Of a DNA stretch of 64,000 nucleotides, positions 1 through 9,839 are shown one piece after another (within the stretch, counting starts at the first letter, position 1; each line of letters begins with the position of its first letter). Origin of the DNA: Albidovulum sp. (GTDB taxonomy: Bacteria; Pseudomonadota; Alphaproteobacteria; Rhodobacterales; Rhodobacteraceae); assembly GCA_028823855.1 (NCBI GenBank), contig JAPPFL010000041.1, positions 1 to 64,000 on the forward strand, given 5' to 3'. The notes beneath the pieces are model-generated. The model had not been told where the DNA came from. It saw nothing but the letters and a program-made list of their open reading frames with translations, and ran no database searches. The translations under genes were made by a program, and so were the position numbers.

Positions 1-409
1 TGATGGAATACCATGGCTCGAGGCCAATTGCTACTTTAGGAACAAACTCTAAGACCCCCAAATTCTGCCGGAATGATCGCGTTCCAAAGAATGCCAAATT
101 TTGCGCATTGTGCGCTCATGAGAAATTCTATCGCCTTTTCGGCCATTTCAAACAATCTGGATCTGCCGAATTGAATACCGAAAGTGATTAATGGCGCGTA
201 ACTGAAACCATTTTGGATAGAACTTCCCACTTTTATTTCGAGTTGTGGTAGAAAATTCCCGTCTCGGCTTGCAGAGCGGATCCGGAATCGGCTCCTGCGA
301 AAGAGGTTCGATCCAGCGTACGAGGCGAATGGATGCCCGGCGGGCCGGGCTATGTCGCCAGGGAGGCGCGCGGACCGCAGCGGATGCACCGACGCTGGCT
401 AGGTGTCTT
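1..409. other. Non-coding or unrecognised stretch
   Basis: Short overlapping reading frames on both strands, none with a ribosome binding site or recognisable motif. I see no RNA gene or repeat here. Confidence 0.5.
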
Positions 410-419
410 TCAATTGCCC

Positions 420-634
420 CGCTCGAGCAGGTTTTGAAGACCTTTTCCAAGGAACGAGTCGCCGCCTGCGGCACGGCCTATGAGACGGGGCTGAGGCTGG
501 GTCGCCTCATTTTTGTATCCGACCGCCCGGTCAGCCGGGATGGGGCCAGCCTTGCCGACATTGAAACAGTTATGTACGAAACCGAAGTGGTTCCGTCGGT
601 ACTGCGCGAAGTTCAGGCGCGCAATTCTTCGTAG
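420..634 (+). pseudogene. Possible RidA/YjgF family remnant
   Basis: The frame contains GTAYE followed by LRLGRLIFVSDRPVSRDGA and then an IET...VVPSVLREV helix. This resembles the first half of RidA proteins (a G-x-x-YE start, the conserved 'RvG.lifVSg' strand, 'dG', then the first long helix). The usual GYSRA segment between the first two elements is absent, the second half of the domain (including the catalytic Arg region) is missing, and the upstream frame looks random. If correct it is a decayed enamine/imine deaminase fragment. It may equally be chance, since the match is short. The intact RidA homologue of this window lies near 43.6 kb. Confidence 0.3.
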
Positions 635-1230
635 GAGGTCATAACCGTGTTCCGGTACGCCGCACGCTTCCGCAGGCGGTCGAGCCACGAACAAATCGCC
701 GGGAAATCCCCTCGCGGCCAATCGACATCGAATACCCTATGCATCGGCGCTCCCATGGCGATCTCCGCCGTCGAGAAGCCCTCGCCATCCAGCCAACCGG
801 ATTTCGCGAGTCGCGCGTCAATGATCGCAAGAGATTTGTTGAGCGCTTGGGCGTGCGCCGCCAATGCTTCTTCTGAACGTTCCTTTGGCCGCATTCGAAC
901 CTTTTGGAAGAAAACGCCAATGAAGGGCGGCTGAAGAGTAGAAGTGACGTATTCCATCCATTGGTCCGCAATCGGGCCGTGCCCAATGATTTTAGGTCGC
1001 CTCGCCGCGAGATGCCGCACTATCGCGTGGCTTTCCCAAAGCGTCAGGCCTTCCTCCTGCCAGACCGGTATCAGCCGGTTGGGATTCATGACCGCGAAAT
1101 CCTCGGTGTTTGTACGACCGTAAGTCCAGCCGGCGTCTATGCGTTCAAACTCGATTTCAAGCTCGGCCAGAGTCCAAAGGACTTTTTGGACATTTACCGA
1201 ACTCGCGCGCCCCCAGAGAACCGGCATCAT
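613..1230 (-). CDS. Glutathione S-transferase family protein
   Basis: A 205-residue protein of typical GST length. The N-terminal thioredoxin-like half has a putative active-site Ser-Ser-Val near residues 10-12, the cis-proline loop RLIPVW around residues 53-58 and the glutathione-binding Glu-Ser pair in LWESHAIVRHLA. The C-terminal half is helical with the usual YRNTVM-type end. It would conjugate or thiol-exchange small electrophiles in the cytoplasm; the substrate cannot be told. Its ATG overlaps the stop of the upstream cyclase gene by four bases (ATGA), so the two are translationally coupled and probably work together, for instance in catabolism of a ring compound. Confidence 0.88.
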   Translation of the reverse strand: MMPVLWGRASSVNVQKVLWTLAELEIEFERIDAGWTYGRTNTEDFAVMNPNRLIPVWQEEGLTLWESHAIVRHLAARRPKIIGHGPIADQWMEYVTSTLQPPFIGVFFQKVRMRPKERSEEALAAHAQALNKSLAIIDARLAKSGWLDGEGFSTAEIAMGAPMHRVFDVDWPRGDFPAICSWLDRLRKRAAYRNTVMTSYEELRA

Positions 1231-2183
1231 TTGATCGCCTGCGGATTGATGGGCGATCCTGCCGCGCCGGGAATATGCAGCGGAGGAGCTACGAAAAAGA
1301 ATTCATAGACGCCGTCTTCGGCGCAGTCCGCCGCCAGTTCCTTTACATAGAAGATTTCGCCCATTGAAATCCCGATCGCGGGAATCACGACCCAGTGCCA
1401 AGGCTGATTCGCCTCCTCCGTCTCGTTCGGACGCACCTCGCAGCCCCAGGTGTCGGCGCAAATCGCCGCGATGTCCTTTTCCTTGATCCACGTGGCGGTT
1501 TCGAAGGCGAGTCCCGGCGCGTCGCCGCCCGCGTATCCGGTCCAGTCGCTATTGGCGAGGCAACGTTCCTGGTGCCCCGTGCGCACGATCACAAAGTCGC
1601 CCTTGCGGATTTCTACGCCCTGTGCCGCAGCGCAAGCGTCAAGGTCGGCGCAGGTGATCGGGTAGCCGTCGTCAAGGCTGTCAACCTGTTTCCATCTAGC
1701 GATGTCAAGAAGAACGCCGCGTCCGACCATCTTGTCGCGCACATGCTCGATTCCCAGCCGCTTCGCTCCGTTTACAGTCACGTCCGTTGCCGAATAGCCG
1801 TTGTACATTTTGTCGTCGAGAAAGATATGGCAGAGCGCGTCCCACTGTGTCGACCCCTGGCAGGGAACATTGATGGCATCGTCGGCATAGCGCAGATATG
1901 CCTTTCCGTCTCCGTCCTGCTCGCCGTTCACTGCATCAGTTCCGGTAGCAAGCATCTGATGAATCAAATTCCAGCGTCCGCCAAAAAGCCCTGATTGAAT
2001 CTTCTCCTTGAGATCTAGCCCGAGAGCAAAGGATTTGCCTTTCCTGACCAGCCTTGCTGCATTCACGATATCGTCGGGAGATATGTTGTTGAGCGTTCCG
2101 ATTTGGTCGTCCGGACCCCAACGGTGGCGGTTCGAAAGGCGTTCCGCCGTTCGGTAAATTTCGTCGCGCGTTAGATTTGGCAT
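1227..2183 (-). CDS. Cyclase family protein (kynurenine formamidase-like hydrolase)
   Basis: A 318-residue member of the cyclase/KynB-like fold (PF04199), metal-dependent enzymes that hydrolyse amides or lactones or cyclise substrates. The signature region around residues 109-120 reads QGSTQWDALCH. The Asp115 and His119 ligands are kept, but the two histidines of the classical HxGTHxDxxxH motif are Gln109 and Gln113, as in a divergent subgroup of the family. It is first in a two-gene unit with the GST downstream (four-base overlap). A second, dead copy of its 5' end and leader occurs near 13.1-13.4 kb. The substrate is unknown. Confidence 0.85.
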   Translation of the reverse strand: MPNLTRDEIYRTAERLSNRHRWGPDDQIGTLNNISPDDIVNAARLVRKGKSFALGLDLKEKIQSGLFGGRWNLIHQMLATGTDAVNGEQDGDGKAYLRYADDAINVPCQGSTQWDALCHIFLDDKMYNGYSATDVTVNGAKRLGIEHVRDKMVGRGVLLDIARWKQVDSLDDGYPITCADLDACAAAQGVEIRKGDFVIVRTGHQERCLANSDWTGYAGGDAPGLAFETATWIKEKDIAAICADTWGCEVRPNETEEANQPWHWVVIPAIGISMGEIFYVKELAADCAEDGVYEFFFVAPPLHIPGAAGSPINPQAIK

Positions 2184-3646
2184 TTCCCTTCCCGAAAATA
2201 CAGCTTTGCAAAAAATCGTCTGAAAATTATCTTCCGCACTAAGTCAAGCGCAAATCGAACTTTGGCGGATCCAACGACATTAATTTCCTAGGTCATGCAG
2301 GCGCAGTTCGCGACGATTCCGTCCGCTTCTCCGGAGGGCGAGAACTCTGTCGAAGTAGACGACTATCGCTTGGGATTTGTGAAACGGCGCTAGATGCCTG
2401 CTAGCTTGTTACGGCGGTCGACGTCCTCGCAGCGTTGAATAGCGATGCCTCTCCGCTTTTCAAGCTCGCCTGAAGCCGAGGCGACAATTCCGCCGGGCGT
2501 CGTTTGACCGACCCTTTTCGCAACTCCCGGCGTTCGAGCCTGTCGGGATCCAAGTCTTGAACAAGCTTCGACTCTCGACTGGCGCCCTCTAATTTCTAGT
2601 TGGATTCCGGTAGTTTCGCCGAAAGGAGAAAAATACTGATTTTTCGTTGTCGAGAATTGACCGAAACGATTGATAAGCGTTATCATGTTCAGCATTTAAT
2701 GTTCGCTCCAAGCGTCATGTGGAACATCTCGAGGGGAATCTGATTTTGCCTTTGGCAAACAATCGCGTGTCTGCGTCGCGCGTCAACCGTAGCGAATTGC
2801 TGAACCTCTCTTTTGAGAGTTCGATTTTAAACGCGGATCCCCTAAGCAAGCTTGATAATCGATGGATCGATGAAGCGGCACCGGATTCGAATGCTTGGGC
2901 TGCCGCCGACAAAGAGTGCCGAATTCTTGAGTTTAGCCTCGTCCGAACGTTCAACGACCGAACTGTTGGACCCCGGAACGCAGGTAAAAGACCGACTAGC
3001 GGCGTGAAATCAAGCATTGGCGAAACCAATCGCTCTTTCCGCCGAAACGAAGACGTCGAGTGCGAAACTGGAAGGGTTGGGCGAGCCTTTGCCGACTATT
3101 CAGGGGATCATTCTCCTTGCTGAAGGAATTAAACATTGTTAGCGGCGCCACACCCGCTGGGTTTGAAGCCTCGTTCCTTCGCCCGAATGGAAAACCGGTC
3201 TTCGAGACCAAGGCGCTCGCAAGCCGGAAAAATCCAAGAATCGCAAAAGGTGCATTTCGCGAGCTCATTGTCGGGATCGGAGAATTCTTCTCCGGGCGGG
3301 CCCCAATACGGGAAGTTTGCCGCGAAGCCGAAAAGTCGCCGGCAAAGAACGGTACGACGAACGAAATTGCAGTCCTTGCCGATTCACAGTACTGGCTTGC
3401 GAGAATTGATCGAAGCGCGGCATTGCACGGCGCTGATTGTAACGGACTGGAATCGATGCGTGAAAGCTCGCGGAACATTCTTGCCTTGTCCGCTCCGTTC
3501 CGCGACTTGCGCGCGCCGCTGAAATTCATCCGTACCTGTCTGGCAGTCCATGCGGCGCAGGAGGTCCGGTGATACCGCCTTGCAATCCAAGGCAATTCCG
3601 GCAGAAGCATGGTGCGTGCCGGACACCGTTTTCATAGGAGAAAATC
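2184..3646. other. 1.46 kb gap without a supported gene
   Basis: Frames of 100-200 codons are open on both strands over the same bases (for example plus 3060-3572 and minus 2996-3610), as expected by chance in GC-rich DNA. None has a convincing ribosome binding site, domain or hydrophobic pattern. The last 40 bases hold the leader of the sugar-binding protein gene, with a good AGGAGA site. Confidence 0.5.
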
Positions 3647-4588
3647 ATGAAAATCAAAAAGACAATTGTTGCCGCTTGCACTGCATCGCTGCTGTCGACT
3701 GCCGCCGTGGGCCAGACCGTCGGTTTTGCCATGTCGGAGTTCAACGACAACTGGCTCACTGTTCTTCGCTTGGCGGCAGCGGAATACGCTGAAAGCATCG
3801 GGGTCGATCTGATCATTGAAGACGGGCAGAGCGACGCGGCTCGACAGCTTGACCAGATCAACAACTTCATCGCATCGGGCGTTGACGCGATAATGATAAT
3901 CCCGCACGATGCTTCGGGAGCCCAGGCAATGACCGACGCCGCGTCCGACGCCGGTATTCCATTGGTCTATGTCAACCGTTACCCGATCAACCTTGACACG
4001 CTGCCGGATGATCAGGCTGTTGTCGCTTCAGACGAGACCGAATCGGGAACTCTGGAAACCTTCGCTGTCTGCCAGATGCTACGCGCATCCGGTGCCGAAG
4101 GAAGATACTACATCCTGCAAGGTCAACTTCAGCACCCCGCCGGCATCCAGCGGACTAAGGATATCCGGGACGTGGTCGCTATGGACATGTGCAGCTTCAT
4201 GACCGAAATCGATCTGCAGGTCGGGAATTTCTATCGCGACCAGGCAGCGGATCTGATGACCAACTGGCTCAGTTCGGGCGAAGACTTCGATGCCGTGATT
4301 GCCAACAATGACGAAATGGCAATAGGCGCGATCCAGGCGATGAAGGCGCAAGGAATCGACATGGACGACGTGATCGTCGCCGGCATCGACGCTAGCCAGG
4401 ACGCATTGCAGGCGATGCAAGCAGGCGATCTGGATATCACAGTATTCCAGGATGCTCCCGGTCAGGGCATTGGTGGTCTCGACACGGCGCTGGCGCTGGC
4501 GCGCGGCGAAGATGTTCCGCGGCTGATCACTATTCCGTTCCAGCTGGTTACGCCGGAAAACATGCACCTGTTCATGTCCGAGAACTAG
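3647..4588 (+). CDS. Sugar ABC transporter periplasmic binding protein (CUT2/RbsB type)
   Basis: A 313-residue type I periplasmic binding protein. A clear signal peptide (basic MKIKK start, Ala-rich core, cleavage after about Gly-Gln at residue 22-23) is followed by the RbsB-like fold: FAMSEFNDNW strand, ASGVDAIMIIPHDA, the hinge VIANNDEMAIGAIQAMKA and VAGIDASQDALQAM. It captures a monosaccharide or sugar alcohol for the permease and ATPase that follow. A strong hairpin lies between it and the permease gene, the usual device for making more binding protein than membrane components. The ligand cannot be told from sequence. Confidence 0.93.
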   Translation: MKIKKTIVAACTASLLSTAAVGQTVGFAMSEFNDNWLTVLRLAAAEYAESIGVDLIIEDGQSDAARQLDQINNFIASGVDAIMIIPHDASGAQAMTDAASDAGIPLVYVNRYPINLDTLPDDQAVVASDETESGTLETFAVCQMLRASGAEGRYYILQGQLQHPAGIQRTKDIRDVVAMDMCSFMTEIDLQVGNFYRDQAADLMTNWLSSGEDFDAVIANNDEMAIGAIQAMKAQGIDMDDVIVAGIDASQDALQAMQAGDLDITVFQDAPGQGIGGLDTALALARGEDVPRLITIPFQLVTPENMHLFMSEN

Positions 4589-4605
4589 TTCATTCAACTT
4601 CGCTT

Positions 4606-4636
4606 GTCCGGCGCGGGGCTGCAGCCCGCGCCGGAC
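4606..4636 (+). promoter_or_regulatory. Intercistronic hairpin
   Basis: The bases GTCCGGCGCGGGGCT pair with AGCCCGCGCCGGAC directly after a two-base loop, with one bulged G. It stands 18 bases after the binding-protein stop and before the permease gene. There is no T run, so it is more likely an mRNA-stabilising or attenuating hairpin than a full terminator. Confidence 0.65.
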
Positions 4637-4670
4637 GCATCCGCAGGAGAATTATCAGCAGAGGAAAGAA

Positions 4671-5768
4671 ATGGCGGACCGAACCGTGTATGGAACAGGC
4701 GGCTTGGCATTTGACAAGTCCAGAATGGCTTGGCCGAACGAGATCAATGTGTTCCTTGCCCTGATCCTGCTGATCGGGATTTTCGAGCTATTGGGTCAGC
4801 TCCTTCCGTACATGAACAACCAAAGCTTGCTATTCGACTTCAACACCAAGCGCGACGGCACGATCCTGAACATGGCGCGGATCAAAATTATCATATTGCA
4901 AGTTTCAATAGTCGGGATAATCGCACTTGGATCCACACAGGTCATTATTTCGGGCGGAATCGATCTCTCGCCCGGTTCCATCGTCGGTGCGTCGGTCATG
5001 ATTTCAATGAGTTTCGCGCAGACCGAACTGGTCAACGGCAACCCGAATCCGAAAGCTATTTTCGGGCCCTGGGCCATGGATTTACCTGTCATCGTGCCAA
5101 TTCTCGTTGCGCTCGCCTGCGGCATTACTGCGGGAGCGACCAATGGATTCCTGATCGCCTACACTAGGATTCCGCCATTTATCGCGACGCTGGGAATGAT
5201 GGTCACCGCGCGAGGCATCTCCAAATGGTGGTCGAAGGGCGCCCCGGTCTCGTTTCCCACCGAGGAATTCGGTCTTATCGGCAATGGCTTGGGCGGGTGG
5301 ATGCCGGTCGTGATCTTCGTCAGCCTGGCGGTCCTTTTCCATATCGTTCTGAGATACACTGTCTACGGCAAGCACACTTACGCCATAGGCTCGAACGAGG
5401 AAGCGGCGCGGATGAGCGGGATCAGCGTCAACAGGCACAAGGTGATGATCTACGCGATAGCCGGCATGCTGGCAGGAGTGTCGGCCCTGGTGCTCAGTTC
5501 CAAGAACCTCACGGCGCAGGCCGGCATGGGATTGATGTACGAACTTGACGCCATTGCCATGACCGTCATCGGCGGCGTATCGCTTGCCGGAGGACGCGGG
5601 TCGATAGTGGGCACGGTTTTGGGAGCTTTGATCTTCGGCGTCATTATTTCGGGATTCACTTATCTGCGGCTAGACGCCTTCTATCAGGAGATGGTGAAGG
5701 GAGTGATCATCATATCGGCAGTTATCCTGGACCAGTGGCGGCAACGCCGCGCGGCGGCGCGGACTTGA
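4671..5768 (+). CDS. Sugar ABC transporter permease (RbsC type)
   Basis: A 365-residue inner-membrane permease of the BPD_transp_2 family. Roughly ten hydrophobic segments are visible, beginning at INVFLALILLIGIF. The family-typical QVIISGGIDLSPGS stretch (residues about 95-110), TNGFLIAYTRIPPFIATLGM, AIGSNEEAARMSGI (the ATPase-contacting loop) and AMTVIGGVSLAGGRGSI are all present. It forms the sugar channel with the neighbouring ATPase. The N-terminus is longer than in RbsC. The gene ends 12 bases before the ATPase gene. Confidence 0.93.
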   Translation: MADRTVYGTGGLAFDKSRMAWPNEINVFLALILLIGIFELLGQLLPYMNNQSLLFDFNTKRDGTILNMARIKIIILQVSIVGIIALGSTQVIISGGIDLSPGSIVGASVMISMSFAQTELVNGNPNPKAIFGPWAMDLPVIVPILVALACGITAGATNGFLIAYTRIPPFIATLGMMVTARGISKWWSKGAPVSFPTEEFGLIGNGLGGWMPVVIFVSLAVLFHIVLRYTVYGKHTYAIGSNEEAARMSGISVNRHKVMIYAIAGMLAGVSALVLSSKNLTAQAGMGLMYELDAIAMTVIGGVSLAGGRGSIVGTVLGALIFGVIISGFTYLRLDAFYQEMVKGVIIISAVILDQWRQRRAAART

Positions 5769-5780
5769 TGGAGGCGAAAA

Positions 5781-6554
5781 GTGAGCGACCTAATTCTGGA
5801 AACCCGCGATTTGACCAAGTACTACGGGGGCGTGCATGCCCTTGAAGGAGCCAATTTTACGCTGCGGAGGGACGAGCACGTCGCCATCATGGGCGACAAC
5901 GGTGCTGGAAAATCGACCTTTGTCCGCCAGATTACGGCTGTGGAGCAGCGTACGAGGGGTGAAATAATATTCGACGGCGAACCGGTGAATTTCAACGGTC
6001 CGCTTGAGGCCCGCGAAGCTGGCATTGAAACGGTTTTTCAGACGCTCGCCCTGGCCGATGATCTGGACGTGCCCGACAATATCTTTCTGGGACGCGAGAC
6101 CACCAAATGGAATTTCCTCGGACCATTCAAGTTTCTGGCGTACGGTGCCATGCGGCAGGCAACTCTGGAAGGGCTGGAAAGGACGGCGGTCAAAATACCC
6201 AACATCCGCAATAAGATCCGCAACATGTCCGGCGGCCAGCGGCAATGCGTGGCGATCACGCGGACGTCGACTTTTCACTCGAAACTGACGATAATGGACG
6301 AGCCGACGGCGGCGCTCGGCGTGCAAGAGACCGCGCAGGTCGAGAACATCATCCGCAACCTTAAGGAACAGGGCGAGCCGTTGATCCTCATCAGCCATAA
6401 CATGCGGCAGGTTTTCGATCTTGTGGACCGGATCGTTGTCTTCCGGAGGGGAAGAATCGTCGCCAACCTCGATCGGAACGCAATTAGCCCCGAGGATGTC
6501 GTTGCCTACATCACTGGCGCGAGGACGGGCGACGAATACGCGGCCGCCGCATGA
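5781..6554 (+). CDS. Sugar ABC transporter ATP-binding protein (single-domain, FrcA-like)
   Basis: A 257-residue ATPase that energises the adjacent sugar permease. Walker A GDNGAGKST is at residues 38-46, the signature motif reads MSGGQRQ, Walker B is LTIMDEPTAAL and the switch His is in LISHNMRQ. The start is GTG, preceded by GGAGGCG. Unlike RbsA/XylG, which carry two nucleotide-binding domains, it has only one, as in the fructose importer FrcA, and so must act as a homodimer. The signature keeps the G-G-Q of active enzymes. Its stop overlaps the next start by four bases. Confidence 0.92.
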   Translation: MSDLILETRDLTKYYGGVHALEGANFTLRRDEHVAIMGDNGAGKSTFVRQITAVEQRTRGEIIFDGEPVNFNGPLEAREAGIETVFQTLALADDLDVPDNIFLGRETTKWNFLGPFKFLAYGAMRQATLEGLERTAVKIPNIRNKIRNMSGGQRQCVAITRTSTFHSKLTIMDEPTAALGVQETAQVENIIRNLKEQGEPLILISHNMRQVFDLVDRIVVFRRGRIVANLDRNAISPEDVVAYITGARTGDEYAAAA

Positions 6555-6760
6555 GCAATAAGCGCAAGAATTTCTGGGATATCCGGTCCCCGGTCCTGAG
6601 GCCGTTGTGGGTGCGCGTTCTGATCGTCGCCGTGTGCGCAGGTTGGACCCTCGTAGAATTCCTGTCCGGCTCCGTATTCTGGGCAGTCATCTTCGGCGCT
6701 GCCGCAGTATTTCTGTTTGTGCAGCTGCTGGTGAGGTACGACCAGCAAGCCGACCCCTAG
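6551..6760 (+). CDS. Small membrane protein of the sugar transporter operon
   Basis: A 69-residue protein with a basic start (MSNKRKNFWD) and two hydrophobic segments (about residues 20-38 and 42-61) separated by a short turn, ending in a polar tail. Its ATG overlaps the ATPase stop (ATGA), so it is translated as part of the transporter operon. I do not recognise a family with a known function. It could be an accessory subunit or regulator of the importer. Confidence 0.72.
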   Translation: MSNKRKNFWDIRSPVLRPLWVRVLIVAVCAGWTLVEFLSGSVFWAVIFGAAAVFLFVQLLVRYDQQADP

Positions 6761-7580
6761 ACGCAATTTATTCATTTCGCACGATCGGGTGCCACCCGCG
6801 CGCCATAAATTCGTTTCAGGGGCTTCGAGTTCCGTATCCCAATGCCATACCGCGCCAGCCAGGTTTCGCTTTACAATTGCGTCGCGCGGAACTCGTACTG
6901 TCCAAGCCGGAGATGCCGGTCTTGTAAACGATGCCGCGAAAGCCTGCTCGCTTTGCCGAACTTGATCCGCGGCTGGATTGGAAATTTCGTGCGCGCGATT
7001 ATTTCCTGCCAATTCGACACGCCGTCGGGGTCCGCCGCCCTGGACCTGTCGGAATCGAAACGGCCTTTGTTTGACAAGTCGGAATGCTCTTCGATCGGTT
7101 CTCAGGGCCGAAACAAAATCAAATTGGAAACCGGCTTCCGTAGCCGAACCAATTTCCGAACCGCAGTCTGACCGGCGAGCGCGCCATGAACGTCCGCCTA
7201 AAGGAGTTTCCCGTCGACCTTGCCGCTGGTACGCGGAACGCTTCCCTTCCATCCGAGAGGCCAAGCCTTTAGTTCAAACGCCCCAATGGAATCGCTGTCG
7301 GCAGTCAATGCTCTTCATTGATTGCCTTGCGAATTTCAATTCTCGGCGCCTATCGGACTCTTGCGCCATTAAATACAACTGGCTAGACTAATCCGGCGGA
7401 ATTCGACGCCGAACTTGGCCGCAATTCGCGCGGCGCAGACGTCGTTTCCCCGCACCCGCTCCGAAACCGGGCGCAATGTGCGAATTGCGGTGGAGCCGGG
7501 GCGCCGGTCGGGGAGGCCAGGCGGCGGGTATTGGAAATAGCCTTGGGTTCAGAGCCGGAAGACGCGGCGGGAGGAGGAGA
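6761..7580. other. Gap without a supported gene
   Basis: About 820 bases with only short frames; the long minus-strand frame that covers it also runs through the transporter operon and has no motif. The last dozen bases carry the strong GGAGGAGG site of the desaturase gene. Confidence 0.5.
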
Positions 7581-8639
7581 ATGCCAGAACAACTCTCCAA
7601 GAGCTATGTCCTGGTCGGCGATGCGGACAACCGCTGTCCGCTCGACTTGGACCATTTCGAAGACGAGGTCGCGGCTGAATGGTTCTCCGCCGCGATTCCT
7701 CGCAAAGAGATGAAGGCGCTTATGAAGCGCACAAACCGCGAAGCAACAGTTCATTTCATCCTATGGGGCTCGCTGCTGATCGGTTCCGGAGTTGGCGCCG
7801 TCCTGACTTGGGGCACTTGGTGGACCCTGCCGTTCCTACTTTTCTATGGCATAATGTATTCGATGTCAGACCACCAGGCTCACGAGCTGAGTCACGGAAC
7901 CCCGTTCAAGATCAGATGGTTGAACGACTTTCTTTACTGGGTCAACGGATTCATGACTCTGCATGAAACCTATTACTGGCGCTGGAGCCACACGCGGCAT
8001 CATACAGACACCCTGCATGTTGGTCGCGACCCCGAGATCGCCGTAATGGCGCCGGCCGACTTGGCTAGGCTGATATTCGATTTCATATTCCTGGTTTCGG
8101 GATTGAAGTTGCTCAAGCTAATATTCATGCATGCGTTCGGGCGGATCGAGGGCGACGGGGTCCACTTCATACCGGAATCCGAACTGCGCAAGGTGATTTG
8201 GAATTCTCGCGCCTATATTGCGATCATGGCGGCTACTGCGGGCGCCGCCGTTATCTGGCAAAGCTGGCTGCCGATCCTGTTGGTAGTCACCCCCCGCTTC
8301 TACGGCGGCTTCTTTCCCCAGTTCTTCAATATTACGCAGCATGCAGGACTAAAGGAAAACTGCCAGGACCATCGCCAGAACTGCCGAACTTTCTACACCA
8401 ATCCTGTATTCGAGTTCCTTTACATGAAAATGAATTACCACATAGAGCATCACATGTTCCCGATGGTGCCGTTTCATAGACTGCCCGCGCTGCATGCGGC
8501 GATCAAGGATCAGTGCCCTCCCGTCTATCCCAGCGTCTGGGCCTGCTACCGCGAAATGATCCCCGCGATTCGCAAACAGTTGAAGGATCCCTACTACTTC
8601 GTCGAACGTCCGCTTCCCAACGCAGTTGCAGCCGAGTAG
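7581..8639 (+). CDS. Fatty acid desaturase family, membrane di-iron enzyme
   Basis: A 352-residue integral membrane protein with the three histidine boxes of the desaturase/hydroxylase superfamily: HELSH at residues 101-105, HTRHH at 137-141 and HIEHH at 287-291. Hydrophobic pairs flank them, at about 57-95 and 163-185, and again at 212-240. The boxes bind two irons that activate O2 to desaturate or hydroxylate an acyl chain or alkane. I chose the ATG at 7581 because GGAGGAGG precedes it by a few bases; the open frame upstream looks random. The gene stands alone. The electron donor and substrate are not evident. Confidence 0.88.
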   Translation: MPEQLSKSYVLVGDADNRCPLDLDHFEDEVAAEWFSAAIPRKEMKALMKRTNREATVHFILWGSLLIGSGVGAVLTWGTWWTLPFLLFYGIMYSMSDHQAHELSHGTPFKIRWLNDFLYWVNGFMTLHETYYWRWSHTRHHTDTLHVGRDPEIAVMAPADLARLIFDFIFLVSGLKLLKLIFMHAFGRIEGDGVHFIPESELRKVIWNSRAYIAIMAATAGAAVIWQSWLPILLVVTPRFYGGFFPQFFNITQHAGLKENCQDHRQNCRTFYTNPVFEFLYMKMNYHIEHHMFPMVPFHRLPALHAAIKDQCPPVYPSVWACYREMIPAIRKQLKDPYYFVERPLPNAVAAE

Positions 8640-9427
8640 GTTGTCGGAACCCATGCCGTCGGTGGCTTAATCCGGGATCGGGACCGAAGGCTCTGGCAAT
8701 CTCGTTGTAGCGACAGAAATTCGGTCAGCACTACCACGCGGACCGCATGGCCCGCCTATAGTTCAGCGCGTTGGACTATCCAAAAGCCCCAGCGAGAGAC
8801 GGTGATGGCCAAGCCAACAGAATTTACGAAGCTCTTCGCGCCGCGCAACTGCTTCCGAGCCTAGTGCGGGATGACGGTCGTCTTGCGGTTTTGCGAACGA
8901 CCGGCCGCGAAGCTCGCCGCCTCGGCGGGGATCTTAGTCGTTGCGAATACTGAATTAGTCGTCGTCGATTTAAGCTTGCGTACGCTAGCCTTTTTGCGAC
9001 CGAATGCGAATGGTCGATTTTCGACTAGGCCCGTCGACAATTTGCCCTGCACATTCTCTAATTTTTTCCAATTCGCAGGCAACGGACTCCGAAAAAGCCC
9101 AAAAAATTTGCAGGAATTATCAAGAATAGCGGGAATTGCCTTGGAATAATCGGAAAGGATGGCACCGCCCCTAAGCCAAATAGCCAACTCAAATTCAACG
9201 ACTTTTCGTCTAGTGGTTCTTGTTCGTTCTCATTGAAATTTCAACCAGCGCCCGCCCAGCCGCCAATTCGTCGGGTTGATTCCCAGGACGCTCGCTTTCA
9301 ACTGCGAGAGCAACTCGCGGTTCGGCCTAGACAGGGATTAGTTCATGCACGAGGATAGCCCTTTGCTGTATCGGCCGGAAATCCAATTGACCCCTGAGAA
9401 CTTCTCGCTCCTCTTTTTGGAACAATG
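8640..9427. other. Gap without a supported gene
   Basis: About 790 bases holding only short frames. I see no RNA gene, and no terminator with a T run. Confidence 0.5.
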
Positions 9428-9790
9428 CTATGATAGGCGCATTCCAGTTTGAGTGTCAAACAGGTGCACGCGCCCCGTGCTCGGGACCAGCGTTACTTGG
9501 GCGCCCGGCACAACCTCCAACCTCACAGAGGAAATAATACGCGCGACGTGCGCTCCGATGTTCGCATGCAAGCGCGATTCAAAGCCAGAGGGTTCCACAA
9601 GAGTTACCTCGGCAGCTAGTCCCGATTGAGGTTCTCCAATCTTGACGTGCTCGGGCCTCAAGCCATAAACGATTCTTGTACTAGGAGTGGCAGCGGCATC
9701 TGATGGAAGCTGCAAAGTCAGATCGTCCCCATTATCAAGCATTGGTCTTGAATCGCTTGCCAAGCCGAGGCCATGGCCCGAATGCGGCGC
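9428..9790 (-). pseudogene. C-terminal TOBE fragment of a sugar ABC ATPase (UgpC/MsmX type)
   Basis: The frame reads VYGLRPEHVKIG, then AEVTLVEPSGFESRLHA and ends in a beta-rich stretch with VHLFDTQTG. These are the hallmarks of the C-terminal regulatory (TOBE/MalK-like) domain of CUT1 ATPases. Walker A, signature and Walker B are missing: the gene is broken at about 9.8 kb, where an IS630 relic begins. On the same strand upstream lie a truncated permease and a full binding-protein gene, so this is the tail of the same operon. It cannot power transport. Confidence 0.82.
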
Positions 9791-9839
9791 GGCATTCCGG
9801 ATCGCGCCGGAACTTTCAGGCGGAATACAGGCAATTCGG

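Noticed and set aside
2996-3610. Long overlapping frames (204 codons minus, 170 codons plus) in the gap before the sugar transporter.
   Set aside because: They overlap each other, lack ribosome sites and show no hydrophobic or domain pattern; chance frames in GC-rich DNA.
6506-7264. A 252-codon minus-strand frame downstream of the desaturase leader.
   Set aside because: Runs antisense into the small membrane protein and ATPase genes and has random composition.
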